NCBI RefSeq assembly: GCF_021699055.1
Contig: NZ_SSXC01000019.1
Coordinates: 1-55,358, forward strand
Reading direction: 5' to 3'
Length of the DNA: 55,358 bases
Source: Blastococcus sp. MG754426
GTDB lineage: Bacteria; Actinomycetota; Actinomycetes; Mycobacteriales; Geodermatophilaceae
The notes under the pieces were generated by a model. The model was not told the DNA's origin, ran no database searches, and saw only the letters and a program-made list of their open reading frames with translations. Within the stretch, counting starts at the first letter, position 1; every line of letters begins with the position of its first letter. The position numbers and the translations under genes are program-made. Below are positions 35,120 through 44,929 of the stretch, piece after piece.

Positions 35120-36333
35120 TGCGCATCGGCCTGGTCTGCCCCTACCGGTGGGACGTCCCCGGCGGAGTCCAGTACCACGTGCGCGACCTCGCCGGGACGC
35201 TGCGCGGCATGGGGCACCACGTGGAGGTGCTGACCCCGGCCCAGCACGAGGAGTCCGTCACCGACCCCTGGCTCACCTTCGCGGGCCGCACCGTCCCGGT
35301 GCCCTACAACGGCTCGATGGCGAGCCTGCAGTTCGGGCCTGTCTCGGCCGCGCGGGTGCGCCGCTGGCTGCGCGAGGGCCGCTTCGACGTCGTCCACGTG
35401 CACGAGCCGGCCACGCCGTCGGTGTCCCTGCTGGTGTGCATGATCGCCACCGGGCCGATCGTGGCGACCTTCCACGCGGCGACCACGCGGTCCAAGTGGC
35501 TGGCCGCCGTGGGCCCCATGGCCCGGCCGTGGCTGGAGAAGATCAGCGGCCGGATCGCCGTCTCCGACTTCGCCCGGCGGGTGCAGGTCGAGCACCTCGG
35601 CGGGGACGCGGTCATCCTGCCCAACGGGGTGCACGTGCCCTTCTTCGCCGAGGGCCCCGCGCTGCCGGGCTTCGGGCGGGGCAGCGGCGGACCACCGACC
35701 ATCGGGTTCGTCGGCCGCTTCGACGAGCCGCGGAAGGGCCTGCCGGTGCTGCTGCAGGCCATGCGGACCGTCGTCCGGGCGCACCCGGGCACCCGGCTGC
35801 TCATCGCCGGGCGCGGCGACGCCGACCAGCTGTGGTCCATGGTGGGCCCCGACCTCCGGCCGCACGTCACGCTGCTGGGGGAGGTGTCGGAGGCGGACAA
35901 GGCGGCGCTGCTGCGCAGCGTGGACGTGTACTGCGCCCCCAACCTGCTCGGCGAGTCCTTCGGCGTGATCCTCATCGAGGCGATGGCCGCCGGGGCGCCG
36001 GTCGTCGCGAGCGACCTCGACGCCTTCGTCCGGGTGCTGGACGACGGCGCCGCGGGCGTGGTGGTGCGGCGCGACGATCCGGCCGCCCTCGGGCAGGCGC
36101 TGTCGGACCTGCTCGCCGACCCGGGCAGGCGGGCCGAACTGGCCGCGCGCGGCTCCCGGGCAGCCGCCCGCTACGACTGGCAGGTGCTCGCCCGGCGCAT
36201 CCTGGCGGTCTACGAGACCGTGCTCCCGCCGGGGGGCGGCGTGGTCACCGCCGCACCGGACCACGACTTCCCCGGGGTGCCGCCGACGGGCACCGCGGCC
36301 GGACCTCCCCGCATCCGGCGGCCGCGCCGCTAG
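35119..36333 (+). CDS. pimA: Phosphatidylinositol alpha-mannosyltransferase PimA
   Basis: 404-aa GT4 glycosyltransferase that adds the first mannose from GDP-mannose to phosphatidylinositol. The N-terminus [20 protein letters not shown] carries the PimA glycine-rich acceptor loop, followed by [11 protein letters not shown]. The donor-side Rossmann domain has [17 protein letters not shown], and the GT4 E-x7-E motif lies in [15 protein letters not shown]. The C-terminal 40 residues are a Pro/Arg tail. ATG overlaps the previous stop (TGATG). Its TAG stop lies inside a -10-like box for the next gene. Confidence 0.96.
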   Translation: MRIGLVCPYRWDVPGGVQYHVRDLAGTLRGMGHHVEVLTPAQHEESVTDPWLTFAGRTVPVPYNGSMASLQFGPVSAARVRRWLREGRFDVVHVHEPATPSVSLLVCMIATGPIVATFHAATTRSKWLAAVGPMARPWLEKISGRIAVSDFARRVQVEHLGGDAVILPNGVHVPFFAEGPALPGFGRGSGGPPTIGFVGRFDEPRKGLPVLLQAMRTVVRAHPGTRLLIAGRGDADQLWSMVGPDLRPHVTLLGEVSEADKAALLRSVDVYCAPNLLGESFGVILIEAMAAGAPVVASDLDAFVRVLDDGAAGVVVRRDDPAALGQALSDLLADPGRRAELAARGSRAAARYDWQVLARRILAVYETVLPPGGGVVTAAPDHDFPGVPPTGTAAGPPRIRRPRR

Positions 36334-36336
36334 CCT
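36331..36336 (+). promoter_or_regulatory. -10-like box TAGCCT containing the pimA stop codon
   Basis: The pimA TAG stop (36331-36333) starts TAGCCT, which ends 8 nt before the next GTG; predicted leaderless internal promoter. Confidence 0.4.
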
Positions 36337-36344
36337 CGGGGACC

Positions 36345-36896
36345 GTGACGCCCGAGGCCTGGTTGCTGCTCGCCGCCGGAGTGCTGCTGCTCCTGGCGGT
36401 CTGGACCGGGTGGACGCTGGTCCGGCTGCGCCGGCTGGCGGCGCGGGTGGACCGGGCCTGGGCCACGCTGGACGCCCAGCTGCAGCGTCGTGCCGGCCTG
36501 GCCGAGGAGCTGGCCCGGCAGCACCCCGCCGCGCTCGGCGAGGGTGTCCGCGCCCGGCTGGCCGCCGGCGCCGCCGGGGCGCGTGCCGCCCGCGACACCG
36601 GGGACCGCGAACTGGCCGAGAACGCGCTGGGCCACGAGCTGCGGGAGCTGCCCGCGGACCTGCCCGGCGTCCCGGCCGCGCTGCGCACGGACCTGGCCGG
36701 CACCCAGACCCGGGTCGCGCTGGCCCGCCGCTTCTACAACGACGCCGTCCGCGACACGCGGGAGCTGCGCGGCCGCCGCTCGGCCCGCTGGGCGGGCCTG
36801 CACCGCCGGCGCCCGCTGCCGCGCTACTTCGACATCGACGACCGGCTGGGCGGCATCGGGGTCGGCGCCGACGTCGCCGGACGGCGCGCATCCTGA
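36345..36896 (+). CDS. LemA-like membrane-anchored protein of unknown function
   Basis: 183 aa. One N-terminal membrane helix (about 5-27, [18 protein letters not shown]) is followed by a long helical region with heptad character and the LemA-type closing motif [20 protein letters not shown] loosely structured tail follows. LemA relatives form helical bundles outside or at the membrane; function is not known. A similarly placed gene between pimA and pdxS is seen in other actinobacteria, in some as a different family. Start GTG at 36345. Confidence 0.75.
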   Translation: MTPEAWLLLAAGVLLLLAVWTGWTLVRLRRLAARVDRAWATLDAQLQRRAGLAEELARQHPAALGEGVRARLAAGAAGARAARDTGDRELAENALGHELRELPADLPGVPAALRTDLAGTQTRVALARRFYNDAVRDTRELRGRRSARWAGLHRRRPLPRYFDIDDRLGGIGVGADVAGRRAS

Positions 36897-36946
36897 CCGC
36901 CGTAAGGTTGCTCGCAACTCGACCGGGACAGCGAAGGCGGACCTCA

Positions 36947-37861
36947 GTGGCAGAGCACCTCGACCGGATGGACGGCGGGACCGGTACCGGTACCGACCGC
37001 GTCAAGCGCGGCATGGCCGAGCAGCTCAAGGGCGGCGTCATCATGGACGTCGTCACCCCGGAGCAGGCCCGCATCGCCGAGGACGCCGGCGCCGTCGCCG
37101 TCATGGCGCTGGAGCGGGTGCCGGCCGACATCCGGGCCCAGGGCGGGATCGCGCGGATGAGCGACCCCGACATGGTCCAGGGCATCATCGACGCGGTCTC
37201 CATCCCCGTGATGGCCAAGGCCCGCATCGGCCACTTCGTCGAGGCGCAGGTGCTCCAGTCGCTCGGCGTCGACTACATCGACGAGTCCGAGGTGCTCACC
37301 CCCGCGGACGAGGCGCACCACATCGACAAGCACGCGTTCACCGTGCCGTTCGTCTGCGGCGCCACCGACCTCGGCGAGGCGCTGCGGCGGATCTCCGAGG
37401 GCGCGGCGATGATCCGCTCCAAGGGCGAGGCCGGCACCGGCAACGTCGTCGAGGCGACCCGCCACATGCGGGCGCTGCGCGCCGGCATCCGCCGGCTGGC
37501 GACCCTGGACGAGACCGAGCTGTTCGTCGCGGCCAAGGAGCTGCGGGCCCCGCACGACCTGGTCACCGAGGTGGCGCGGCTCGGCAAGCTGCCCGTCGTC
37601 CTCTTCACCGCCGGTGGCATCGCCACGCCCGCCGACGCGGCGATGATGATGCAGCTCGGGGCCGAGGGCGTGTTCGTCGGTTCGGGCATCTTCAAGTCCG
37701 GGGACCCGGCGCAGCGCGCGGCCGCCATCGTGCAGGCCACCACCTTCCACGACGACCCGGACGTGATCGCCAAGGTCTCGCGCGGGCTCGGCGAGCCGAT
37801 GGTGGGGATCGACGTCGCGACGCTCCCGGAGAGCGAGCGGTACGCCACCCGCGGCTGGTGA
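36947..37861 (+). CDS. pdxS: Pyridoxal 5'-phosphate synthase, synthase subunit PdxS
   Basis: 304-aa TIM-barrel enzyme that builds PLP from ribose 5-phosphate, glyceraldehyde 3-phosphate and ammonia from PdxT. Lys91 ([10 protein letters not shown]) is the Schiff-base lysine, Lys159 ([12 protein letters not shown]) the second catalytic lysine and Asp34 (VIMDV) the conserved acid. The GTG at 36947 follows a GAAGGCGG Shine-Dalgarno; an ATG 7 codons in is less well placed. PdxS and PdxT form a 12+12 complex, yet here a membrane-protein gene separates their genes. Confidence 0.96.
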   Translation: MAEHLDRMDGGTGTGTDRVKRGMAEQLKGGVIMDVVTPEQARIAEDAGAVAVMALERVPADIRAQGGIARMSDPDMVQGIIDAVSIPVMAKARIGHFVEAQVLQSLGVDYIDESEVLTPADEAHHIDKHAFTVPFVCGATDLGEALRRISEGAAMIRSKGEAGTGNVVEATRHMRALRAGIRRLATLDETELFVAAKELRAPHDLVTEVARLGKLPVVLFTAGGIATPADAAMMMQLGAEGVFVGSGIFKSGDPAQRAAAIVQATTFHDDPDVIAKVSRGLGEPMVGIDVATLPESERYATRGW

Positions 37862-38955
37862 GCGTGGACGTCCGGCGGCGCATCGGCGGGCTGGACGTCG
37901 CGCGCGGGCTCGCCGTCCTCGGCATGTTCGCCGCCCACATGCAGGTGGGCGGCGACCTGCACCCGGACCCGCAGACCTGGACGGCGGTGGTCGACGGGCG
38001 CTCGTCGATCCTCTTCGCCACCCTGGCCGGGATCTCGGTGGCGCTGCTCTCCGGGCGCGACCGGCCGCCGGAGGGTCCGGAGCTGAACCGCGTGCGGTTG
38101 CGGATCTTCGTCCGGGCGCTGTGGGTCCTCGCCATCGGGTGGGCGCTGGAGGAGCTGGGCACCTTCGTCGCGGTGATCCTGGGCGTGTACGGGGTGCTCT
38201 TCGTGCTCGTGCTGCCGTTCCTGCGCTGGCCGGTCCGCCGGTTGCTGGTCACCGCGGCGGTCGTCGCCGTCGCCGTCCCGCCGCTGCTCGTCGTCGCCGG
38301 CCAGGTGCTCACCACGCTGGAGGTGGCCGACTCGCTCGCCGCCTCCCTGCTGGTCACCGGCTACTACCCGGCGCTGCTCTGGATCGCCTTCGTGCTGGTC
38401 GGCCTGGCGGTGGGCCGGCTGGACCTGGCCTCTCCCGCGGTGCGCGCGCGGCTCGCCGCGGCCGGTGCGGCGGCCGCCGTGGTCGGCTACGGCCTGGGCT
38501 GGGCGAGCACCCGGCTGCTGGCCGGTGGGGTGCCCTCGCCGGGGCCCGAGGCCGGCTTCACCGCCCCGGGGGTCTTCGACACCGGCTGGCTGACCGGCGC
38601 GGAACCGCACAGCGGGACCACCTTCGAGGTCGTCGGCTCGACCGGCGTCGCCCTCCTCGTGGTGGCCGGGTGCCTGGTGGCCGCCGAGCGGCTGCCGCGG
38701 CTGACCTCCCCGGTGGCGGCCGTGGGGGCGCTGGCGCTCACCGTCTACGCCGCCCACCTCGTGGCGATCCGCGTCCTCATGGCCGTCATGCCCGGCCAGG
38801 TGCAGGGCGCGGTCCTGTGGCTGTGGTTCGCCGCCGCCGCGCTGGCCGGGGCCTGGGCGTGGCGGCGCACGATCGGCCGCGGCCCGCTGGAGTCGCTTGT
38901 CACCTGGACGTCGAGCCGGGCGGCCGGGCTCGCCCCGTCGGCGCCGGCTGTCTAG
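37858..38955 (+). CDS. Multi-spanning membrane protein, HGSNAT/DUF1624-DUF418-like
   Basis: 365 aa with about 9-10 membrane helices. It opens with [22 protein letters not shown], the start shared by heparan-alpha-glucosaminide acetyltransferase-like (DUF1624) and DUF418 proteins, including the Asp-Arg and His residues. A periplasmic loop of about 50 residues lies in the middle ([19 protein letters not shown]). The family is thought to move acyl groups across the membrane, but the substrate here is unknown. The GTG overlaps the pdxS stop (GTGA), so translation is coupled to vitamin B6 synthesis. An alternative GTG lies two codons on. Confidence 0.82.
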   Translation: MSVDVRRRIGGLDVARGLAVLGMFAAHMQVGGDLHPDPQTWTAVVDGRSSILFATLAGISVALLSGRDRPPEGPELNRVRLRIFVRALWVLAIGWALEELGTFVAVILGVYGVLFVLVLPFLRWPVRRLLVTAAVVAVAVPPLLVVAGQVLTTLEVADSLAASLLVTGYYPALLWIAFVLVGLAVGRLDLASPAVRARLAAAGAAAAVVGYGLGWASTRLLAGGVPSPGPEAGFTAPGVFDTGWLTGAEPHSGTTFEVVGSTGVALLVVAGCLVAAERLPRLTSPVAAVGALALTVYAAHLVAIRVLMAVMPGQVQGAVLWLWFAAAALAGAWAWRRTIGRGPLESLVTWTSSRAAGLAPSAPAV

Positions 38956-38964
38956 GCGACGCCG

Positions 38965-38970
38965 TAGCGT
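38965..38970 (+). promoter_or_regulatory. -10-like box TAGCGT of pdxT
   Basis: TAGCGT ends 8 nt before the pdxT GTG at 38979; predicted leaderless start inside the gene array. Confidence 0.4.
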
Positions 38971-38978
38971 GGGCGGCC

Positions 38979-39616
38979 GTGTCCACCGGCCCCACCCGCC
39001 CCGTCGTCGGGGTGCTGGCCCTCCAGGGCGACGTCCGCGAGCACGTCGCCGCGCTGCAGGCGGGGGGCGCCGAGGCCCGGCAGGTGCGCCGCCCCGAGGA
39101 GCTGGCCGCCGTCGACGGGATCGTCCTCCCCGGCGGCGAGTCGACCACCATGGCGAAGCTGGCCGCCCGGTGGGGGCTGCTCGAGCCGCTCCGGGACGCC
39201 GTCCGCGCCGGGCTGCCCGCCTACGGCAGCTGCGCCGGGATGATCCTGCTCGCCGACCGGCTGCTGGACGCGCCGCCGGGCCAGGAGACCGTCGGCGGGC
39301 TGGACGTCACGGTGCGCCGGAACGCCTTCGGCCGCCAGGTCGACTCCTTCGAGACCCGGGTCGAGCTCGACGGCCTGGCCGGCGGGCCGCTGCACGCCGT
39401 CTTCATCCGCGCCCCGTGGGTCGAGGAGGCCGGGCCGGGGGTGCAGGTCCTCGGCCGGGTCGTCGGCGGACCGGCCGACGGTAGGATCGTCGCGGTCCGC
39501 CAGGGGGACGTGGTGGCCACCAGCTTCCACCCCGAGCTGACCGGGGACCGCCGGGTGCACGCGCTGTTCGTCGACATCGTGCGCCGTCACCTGGCCGACG
39601 CAGAGAGGGGAGAGCC

Positions 39617-39620
<4 letters not shown>
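38979..39620 (+). CDS. pdxT: Pyridoxal 5'-phosphate synthase, glutaminase subunit PdxT
   Basis: 213-aa class I glutamine amidotransferase that supplies ammonia to PdxS. The triad is Cys85 ([12 protein letters not shown]), His184 and Glu186 (TSFHPEL). [12 protein letters not shown] at the N-terminus and PGGESTTM at 51-58 are PdxT signatures. The GTG stop/start overlap with yebC couples it downstream. Confidence 0.96.
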
Positions 39621-40378
<758 letters not shown>

Positions 40379-40380
40379 AA

Positions 40381-40437
40381 GGACCCCCGTCCTCCTCACC
40401 CCTCGCTGCGCTCGGGGCGCGCCTCTGGACGGGGGCC
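40381..40437 (+). terminator. Nested hairpin between yebC and ruvC
   Basis: CCCCCGTCC (40384-40392) pairs with GGACGGGGG (40427-40435), with a second hairpin nested inside (CCCC at 40399-40402 with GGGG at 40414-40417, around CTCGCTGCGCTC). It starts 3 nt after the yebC stop. Confidence 0.55.
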
Positions 40438-40488
40438 GTTCCAGTACGTCACCGGGCGTGTTGGCGGGGTCCGGTCGGGGAGCGGGGT

Positions 40489-40494
40489 TAGCCT
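40489..40494 (+). promoter_or_regulatory. -10-like box TAGCCT of ruvC
   Basis: TAGCCT lies 36 nt before the ruvC ATG, after the yebC terminator, so ruvCAB probably has its own promoter. Confidence 0.4.
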
Positions 40495-40530
40495 CGGTCG
40501 AACACCAGTTCGGCTGACGGGAGCGTGACC

Positions 40531-41100
40531 ATGCGGGTGCTCGGCATCGACCCGGGCCTCACCCGGTGCGGGTGGGGGGTGGTCGACGGGCGCCCCGGCG
40601 CGCGGCCGACGGCGGTCGGCGTCGGCGTGGTGCGCACGCTGGCGGAGCTGGACCTGGAGCTGCGGCTGCTGGAGCTGCACACCGCGGTCGCCGCGCTGCT
40701 GCGCGAGCACCGCCCCGACGTGGTCGCGATCGAGCGGGTGTTCACCCAGAACAACAAGGGCACCGCCACGGGCACCGCGCAGGCGGCCGGGGTGGCCGCG
40801 CTGGCCGCGGCCCAGGCCGACCGGCCGGTCGCCTGGCACACGCCCAGCGAGGTCAAGGCGGCCATCTCCGGCAACGGCCGCGCGGACAAGGAGCAGGTCA
40901 CCCTCATGGTCACCCGGGTCCTCGGGCTCGCCGCCGCCCCCAAGCCGGCCGACGCCGCCGACGCCCTCGCCCTCGCGGTCTGCCACGCCTGGCGCGGGCC
41001 GGCGCAGCAGCGGCTGCGCACGGCGGCGATCGCCGGCGGGATCGGCGCGCCGGTGCGCAGCACCACGCTGCCGCGGTGGACGGGGGTGGCGGCCCGATGA
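40531..41100 (+). CDS. ruvC: Holliday junction endodeoxyribonuclease RuvC
   Basis: 189-aa RNase H-fold resolvase. The four catalytic acids are present: Asp7 ([11 protein letters not shown]), Glu68 (AIERVF), and Asp141 and Asp144 (PADAADALA). [14 protein letters not shown] is the family loop after Glu68. ATG at 40531 is preferred over GTG at 40525 because GGGAG (40519-40523) is 7 nt before the ATG. First gene of ruvCAB; its stop overlaps ruvA. Confidence 0.96.
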   Translation: MRVLGIDPGLTRCGWGVVDGRPGARPTAVGVGVVRTLAELDLELRLLELHTAVAALLREHRPDVVAIERVFTQNNKGTATGTAQAAGVAALAAAQADRPVAWHTPSEVKAAISGNGRADKEQVTLMVTRVLGLAAAPKPADAADALALAVCHAWRGPAQQRLRTAAIAGGIGAPVRSTTLPRWTGVAAR

Positions 41101-41735
41101 TCGCCAGCGTCAGCGGGCGGGTCGCCGCGGTCTCCCCGGACGGCGCCGTCGTCGAGGTGGGCGGCATCGGCCTCGCGGTGCAGTGCACCCCGGGCACGAT
41201 CGCCCGCCTGCAGGTGGGGGAGTCCGCCCGGCTGGCGACCACCCTCGTGGTGCGCGAGGACTCGCTCACCCTCTACGGCTTCGCCGACGACGACGAGCGC
41301 CAGCTGTTCGAGCTGCTGCAGACCGCCAACGGCGTCGGCCCGCGCCTGGCCCAGGCGGTGCTGGCCATCCACCCGCCGCGGGAGGTCCGCCGGGCCGTCT
41401 CGACGGCCGACGTCAAGGCGCTGATGCAGGTGCCCGGCATCGGCAAGAAGGGCGCCGAGCGGCTGATCCTCGAGCTGCGCGACCGGCTGGGCTCCACCAC
41501 CACCGACACCTCCCTCGACGTGCCCGCGCCCGCGGGGCTGCCGTCGGTGACGCCGGTGGCGCCCTGGCGCGACCAGCTCACCAGCGCGCTGGTCGGCCTC
41601 GGCTGGAGCGGCAAGGAGGCCGAGACCGCGGTCGGCCAGCTCGCCCCCGTGGCCGACGAGCAGATCGCCGCGACCGGCAGCGTGGAGGTCGCGGTGCTGC
41701 TCCGGCGCGCTCTCCAGCTGCTGGGCAGGTCGTGA
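41097..41735 (+). CDS. ruvA: Holliday junction DNA-binding protein RuvA
   Basis: 212 aa. Domain I is an OB fold ([20 protein letters not shown]). Domain II has two helix-hairpin-helix motifs ([14 protein letters not shown] and [16 protein letters not shown]), which hold the four-way junction. After a linker, domain III (about 155-212, [16 protein letters not shown]) contacts RuvB. Overlaps ruvC and ruvB by 4 bp each. Confidence 0.96.
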   Translation: MIASVSGRVAAVSPDGAVVEVGGIGLAVQCTPGTIARLQVGESARLATTLVVREDSLTLYGFADDDERQLFELLQTANGVGPRLAQAVLAIHPPREVRRAVSTADVKALMQVPGIGKKGAERLILELRDRLGSTTTDTSLDVPAPAGLPSVTPVAPWRDQLTSALVGLGWSGKEAETAVGQLAPVADEQIAATGSVEVAVLLRRALQLLGRS

Positions 41736-42856
41736 GCGCCCCGTTCGACCGGTCCCTGACCGGTGACCTGGCCGCCGACGTGACGCCGGAGTGGCCGGTG
41801 TCGCCGCAGGCCGGCGACGAGGAGCGGGTCGTCGAGTCGGCGCTGCGGCCGCACTCGCTGGACGACTTCATCGGCCAGCCCAAGGTGGCCCGCCAGCTCG
41901 CCCTGGTCCTCGAGGGCGCCAAGCGGCGCGGCCGCACCCCCGACCACGTGCTCCTGTCGGGGCCGCCCGGGCTCGGCAAGACCAGCCTCGCGCTGATCAT
42001 CGGCTCCGAGCTCGGCACCTCGGTGAAGATCACCAGCGGCCCGGCGATCGAGCGCTCCGGCGACCTCGCGGCGATGCTCTCGAACCTCGCGCCCGGTGAC
42101 GTCCTGTTCATCGACGAGATCCACCGCATCGCCCGGCCCGCCGAGGAGCTGCTCTACATGGCGATGGAGGACTTCCGCGTCGACGTCGTGGTGGGCAAGG
42201 GGCCCGGGGCGACGGCGATCCCCCTGGAGATCAACCCGTTCACCCTCGTCGGGGCCACCACCCGTGCCGGGCTGCTGACCGGCCCGCTCCGCGACCGGTT
42301 CGGCTTCGTCGGGCAGATGGAGTTCTACGAGCCGGCCGAGCTGCAGCGGGTGCTCGCCCGCAGCGCCGCCCTGCTCGGCGTGGAGCTCACCGACGAGGGG
42401 TCGGCCGAGATCGCCGGACGGTCCCGCGGCACCCCGCGCATCGCCAACCGGCTGCTGCGCCGGGTCCGCGACTACGCCGAGGTGGAGGCCGACGGCCGCG
42501 TCACGCGCCAGGTCGCCGAGGCCGCGCTGGCGCTCTACGACGTCGACCACCTGGGGCTGGACCGCCTCGACCGCGCCGTCCTCGAGGCGCTCGTGGGCAA
42601 GTTCGGCGGCGGGCCGGTCGGCGTCGCCACCCTCGCCGTGGCCGTGGGCGAGGAGCCGCACACCGTCGAGGAGGTGTGCGAGCCGTTCCTCGTGCGCGCC
42701 GGGCTGCTGGCGCGCACCCCGCGCGGGCGGGTCGCGACCGAGGCCGCCTGGGAGCACCTGGGGCGGCCGGTGCCGCGCGGCGGGGTCCCCCTCGGCCGGG
42801 TCACAGCAGACCCACAGGTACCGGGGTCGTCGTCAGACACCCTCTTCGACGCCTAG
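41732..42856 (+). CDS. ruvB: Holliday junction branch migration ATPase RuvB
   Basis: 374-aa AAA+ motor. Walker [10 protein letters not shown], Walker [10 protein letters not shown], sensor 1 LVGATTRAG, arginine finger region PLRDRFG and sensor 2 [15 protein letters not shown] are present, followed by the winged-helix domain. It starts with GTG overlapping the ruvA stop. Its TAG stop forms the start of a -10-like hexamer for the yajC-sec operon. Confidence 0.97.
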   Translation: MSAPFDRSLTGDLAADVTPEWPVSPQAGDEERVVESALRPHSLDDFIGQPKVARQLALVLEGAKRRGRTPDHVLLSGPPGLGKTSLALIIGSELGTSVKITSGPAIERSGDLAAMLSNLAPGDVLFIDEIHRIARPAEELLYMAMEDFRVDVVVGKGPGATAIPLEINPFTLVGATTRAGLLTGPLRDRFGFVGQMEFYEPAELQRVLARSAALLGVELTDEGSAEIAGRSRGTPRIANRLLRRVRDYAEVEADGRVTRQVAEAALALYDVDHLGLDRLDRAVLEALVGKFGGGPVGVATLAVAVGEEPHTVEEVCEPFLVRAGLLARTPRGRVATEAAWEHLGRPVPRGGVPLGRVTADPQVPGSSSDTLFDA

Positions 42857-42859
42857 ACT
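42854..42859 (+). promoter_or_regulatory. -10-like box TAGACT containing the ruvB stop codon
   Basis: The ruvB TAG stop (42854-42856) starts TAGACT. If used, it gives a leader of about 135 nt before yajC; no known riboswitch is recognised in that leader. Confidence 0.35.
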
Positions 42860-43001
42860 CCGGAGCGCTGGCGCGCAACTCGCAGGCCGGGCCGTGCGCG
42901 TCCCGCCTGGTCGCCGCGCGCACGGCACCCGATGCACCCGAGCGGTCCCGTCCCGGACCGCACCACCGCGAGGCCTGTCGCGGAAGAGAGGCACACCTGT
43001 C

Positions 43002-43313
43002 GTGGAGTACTTCCCGCTGATCATGCTGGCCCTGCTGGCCGTCGTGCTGTTCGTGCTGCCGGCCCGGCAGCGCAAGCGCATGCAGGAGCAGCACGCCGCG
43101 CTGCAGGCCTCCCTCGAGATCGGCACCCCGGTGATGACCACCAGCGGCATGCACGGCACCGTGGCCGCGCTGGGTGACACGACGCTGGACCTGGAGATCG
43201 CCCCCGGCGTGGTGGTCACCTTCGCCCGGCAGGCGATCCTCGAGGTGCGCCGCCCGGCCGGTGCCGCGCCGTCCGACGGGGGCAGCGCGCGCCCCGCCGA
43301 CGGCACCGTCTGA
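43002..43313 (+). CDS. yajC: Sec translocase accessory protein YajC
   Basis: 103-aa membrane protein. One N-terminal helix (YFPLIMLALLAVVLFVLPA), then the YajC signature RKRMQEQHAALQASLEIGT and GMHGTVAALGDTTLDLEIAPG. It associates with SecDF in the Sec holo-translocon. GTG at 43002 follows AGAGAGG; upstream in-frame codons are not conserved. 14 bp before secD. Confidence 0.93.
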   Translation: MEYFPLIMLALLAVVLFVLPARQRKRMQEQHAALQASLEIGTPVMTTSGMHGTVAALGDTTLDLEIAPGVVVTFARQAILEVRRPAGAAPSDGGSARPADGTV

Positions 43314-43327
43314 CCCGGAGGAGCTCC

Positions 43328-44929
43328 GTGGCCAACCGCACGCTCCCGGCGGGGCGATACTTCGCCGCGTTCGTGCTCATCGTCGCCGTGCTGTACGGGC
43401 TGGTGTTCTTCACCGGCGACACCCGCACCCCTCAGCTCGGTCTCGACCTGCGCGGCGGCACCACGGTCACCCTGACCGCCCAGACCCCCGGCGGCCAGGC
43501 GCCGGCCCCGGAGGACCTGGAGCTGGCCCGCCAGATCATCGAGCAGCGCGTCAACGGCCTCGGCGTCGCCGAGGCCGAGGTGGTCACCGAGGGCGACAGC
43601 AACATCGTCATCTCCGTCCCCGGGGACGACGGCGAGCAGGCCCGCCAGCTCGGCGCGACCGCGCAGCTGCGGTTCCGGCCGGTGGTCCAGGGCCCGGCGC
43701 CGGCGGTCCCGGCGGAGGAGGACCCGGCCGCCGAGGACCCCGCCGCAGAGGACCCGGCCGCCGAGGCCCCGGCCGCCGAGGGGGCCGACGGCGCCGTGGC
43801 CGAGCCGGCCCTGCCCGACCCCGACGCACCCCCGGTCACGCAGGAGGAGGCGGCGGCCGAGTTCGCCACCCTCACCTGCGAGGCGGACAACATCACCGGC
43901 GACACCGCGCGGCCCGAGGACTTCGTGGCCGCCTGCAGCGAGGACGGCACCGCCAAGTACCTGCTCGGCCCCACGATCATCGAGGGCACCGAGATCGACG
44001 ACGCCAACGCCGGCACCGAGCCCTCGGACGGCAGCTGGGTCGTGCTGCTGGACTTCCAGTCCGACGGCCTGTCCACGTGGGCCGCCTACACCACCGCCAA
44101 CGTCGGCTCGCCCGTCGCCTTCACGCTGGACGGGCGGGTCATCTCGGCGCCCACCATCAACAGCGCGATCACGACGAACCCGACGACGATCACCGGTCAG
44201 TTCGACCAGGAGTCGGCCACGGAGCTGGCCAACCAGCTGCGCTACGGCGCCCTGCCGCTGACCTTCACCCAGGCCACGGCGCAGTCGATCTCCACCGAGC
44301 TCGGCGAGGAGCAGCTCCAGGCCGGGCTGATCGCCGGCGCCATCGGCATCGCCCTGGTGTTCGTGTACGCCCTGCTCTACTACCGGCTGCTCGGCCTGGT
44401 GATGATCGCCAGCCTCGTGCTCTCGGCGGTCGTGGTCTACGCCTGCCTGATCCTGCTGGGCCGGGAGATCGGGTTCACCCTGAGCCTCGCCGGCATCGCC
44501 GGGTTCATCGTGTCGATCGGCATCACCGCCGACTCCTTCGTCGTCTACTTCGAGCGGCTCAAGGACGAGATCCGGGAGGGCCGGTCGCTGCGCTCCGCCG
44601 TCCCGCGGGCCTGGGTGCGCGCACGGCGCACGATCCTGTCGGCGGACGCGGTCAGCTTCCTGGCCGCGGCGATCCTGTACGTCCTGGCGATCGGCGACGT
44701 GAAGGGCTTCGCCTTCACCCTCGGCATGTCCACCGTCCTGGACCTGGTCGTCGTCTTCCTCTTCACCCACCCGCTGATGGCCGTGCTGTCGCGGTTCAAG
44801 GGCTTCGGCCGGAACCGCTTCTCCGGGCTGGGCCGGGTGGAGCACACCCGCCGGCCCGGGGCGCAGGCGCCGTCCGGGGAACTCGTCGGGGCCGCCGCGG
44901 GCGGCCGCCAGGACAGGAGCACCTCATGA
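43328..44929 (+). CDS. secD: Protein translocase subunit SecD
   Basis: 533 aa. The first membrane helix (about 12-29) is followed by the P1 base LGLDLRGGTTVTLTA and a large extracytoplasmic domain. An Ala/Asp/Glu/Pro-rich insert with three DPAAE repeats lies at about 127-156. The C-terminal five-helix RND-type bundle (AGIAGFIVSIGITADSFVVY) carries the proton-pathway Asp. GTG start after GGAGGAG; stop overlaps secF ATG. SecD uses the proton gradient to finish protein export with SecF. Confidence 0.95.
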   Translation: MANRTLPAGRYFAAFVLIVAVLYGLVFFTGDTRTPQLGLDLRGGTTVTLTAQTPGGQAPAPEDLELARQIIEQRVNGLGVAEAEVVTEGDSNIVISVPGDDGEQARQLGATAQLRFRPVVQGPAPAVPAEEDPAAEDPAAEDPAAEAPAAEGADGAVAEPALPDPDAPPVTQEEAAAEFATLTCEADNITGDTARPEDFVAACSEDGTAKYLLGPTIIEGTEIDDANAGTEPSDGSWVVLLDFQSDGLSTWAAYTTANVGSPVAFTLDGRVISAPTINSAITTNPTTITGQFDQESATELANQLRYGALPLTFTQATAQSISTELGEEQLQAGLIAGAIGIALVFVYALLYYRLLGLVMIASLVLSAVVVYACLILLGREIGFTLSLAGIAGFIVSIGITADSFVVYFERLKDEIREGRSLRSAVPRAWVRARRTILSADAVSFLAAAILYVLAIGDVKGFAFTLGMSTVLDLVVVFLFTHPLMAVLSRFKGFGRNRFSGLGRVEHTRRPGAQAPSGELVGAAAGGRQDRSTS

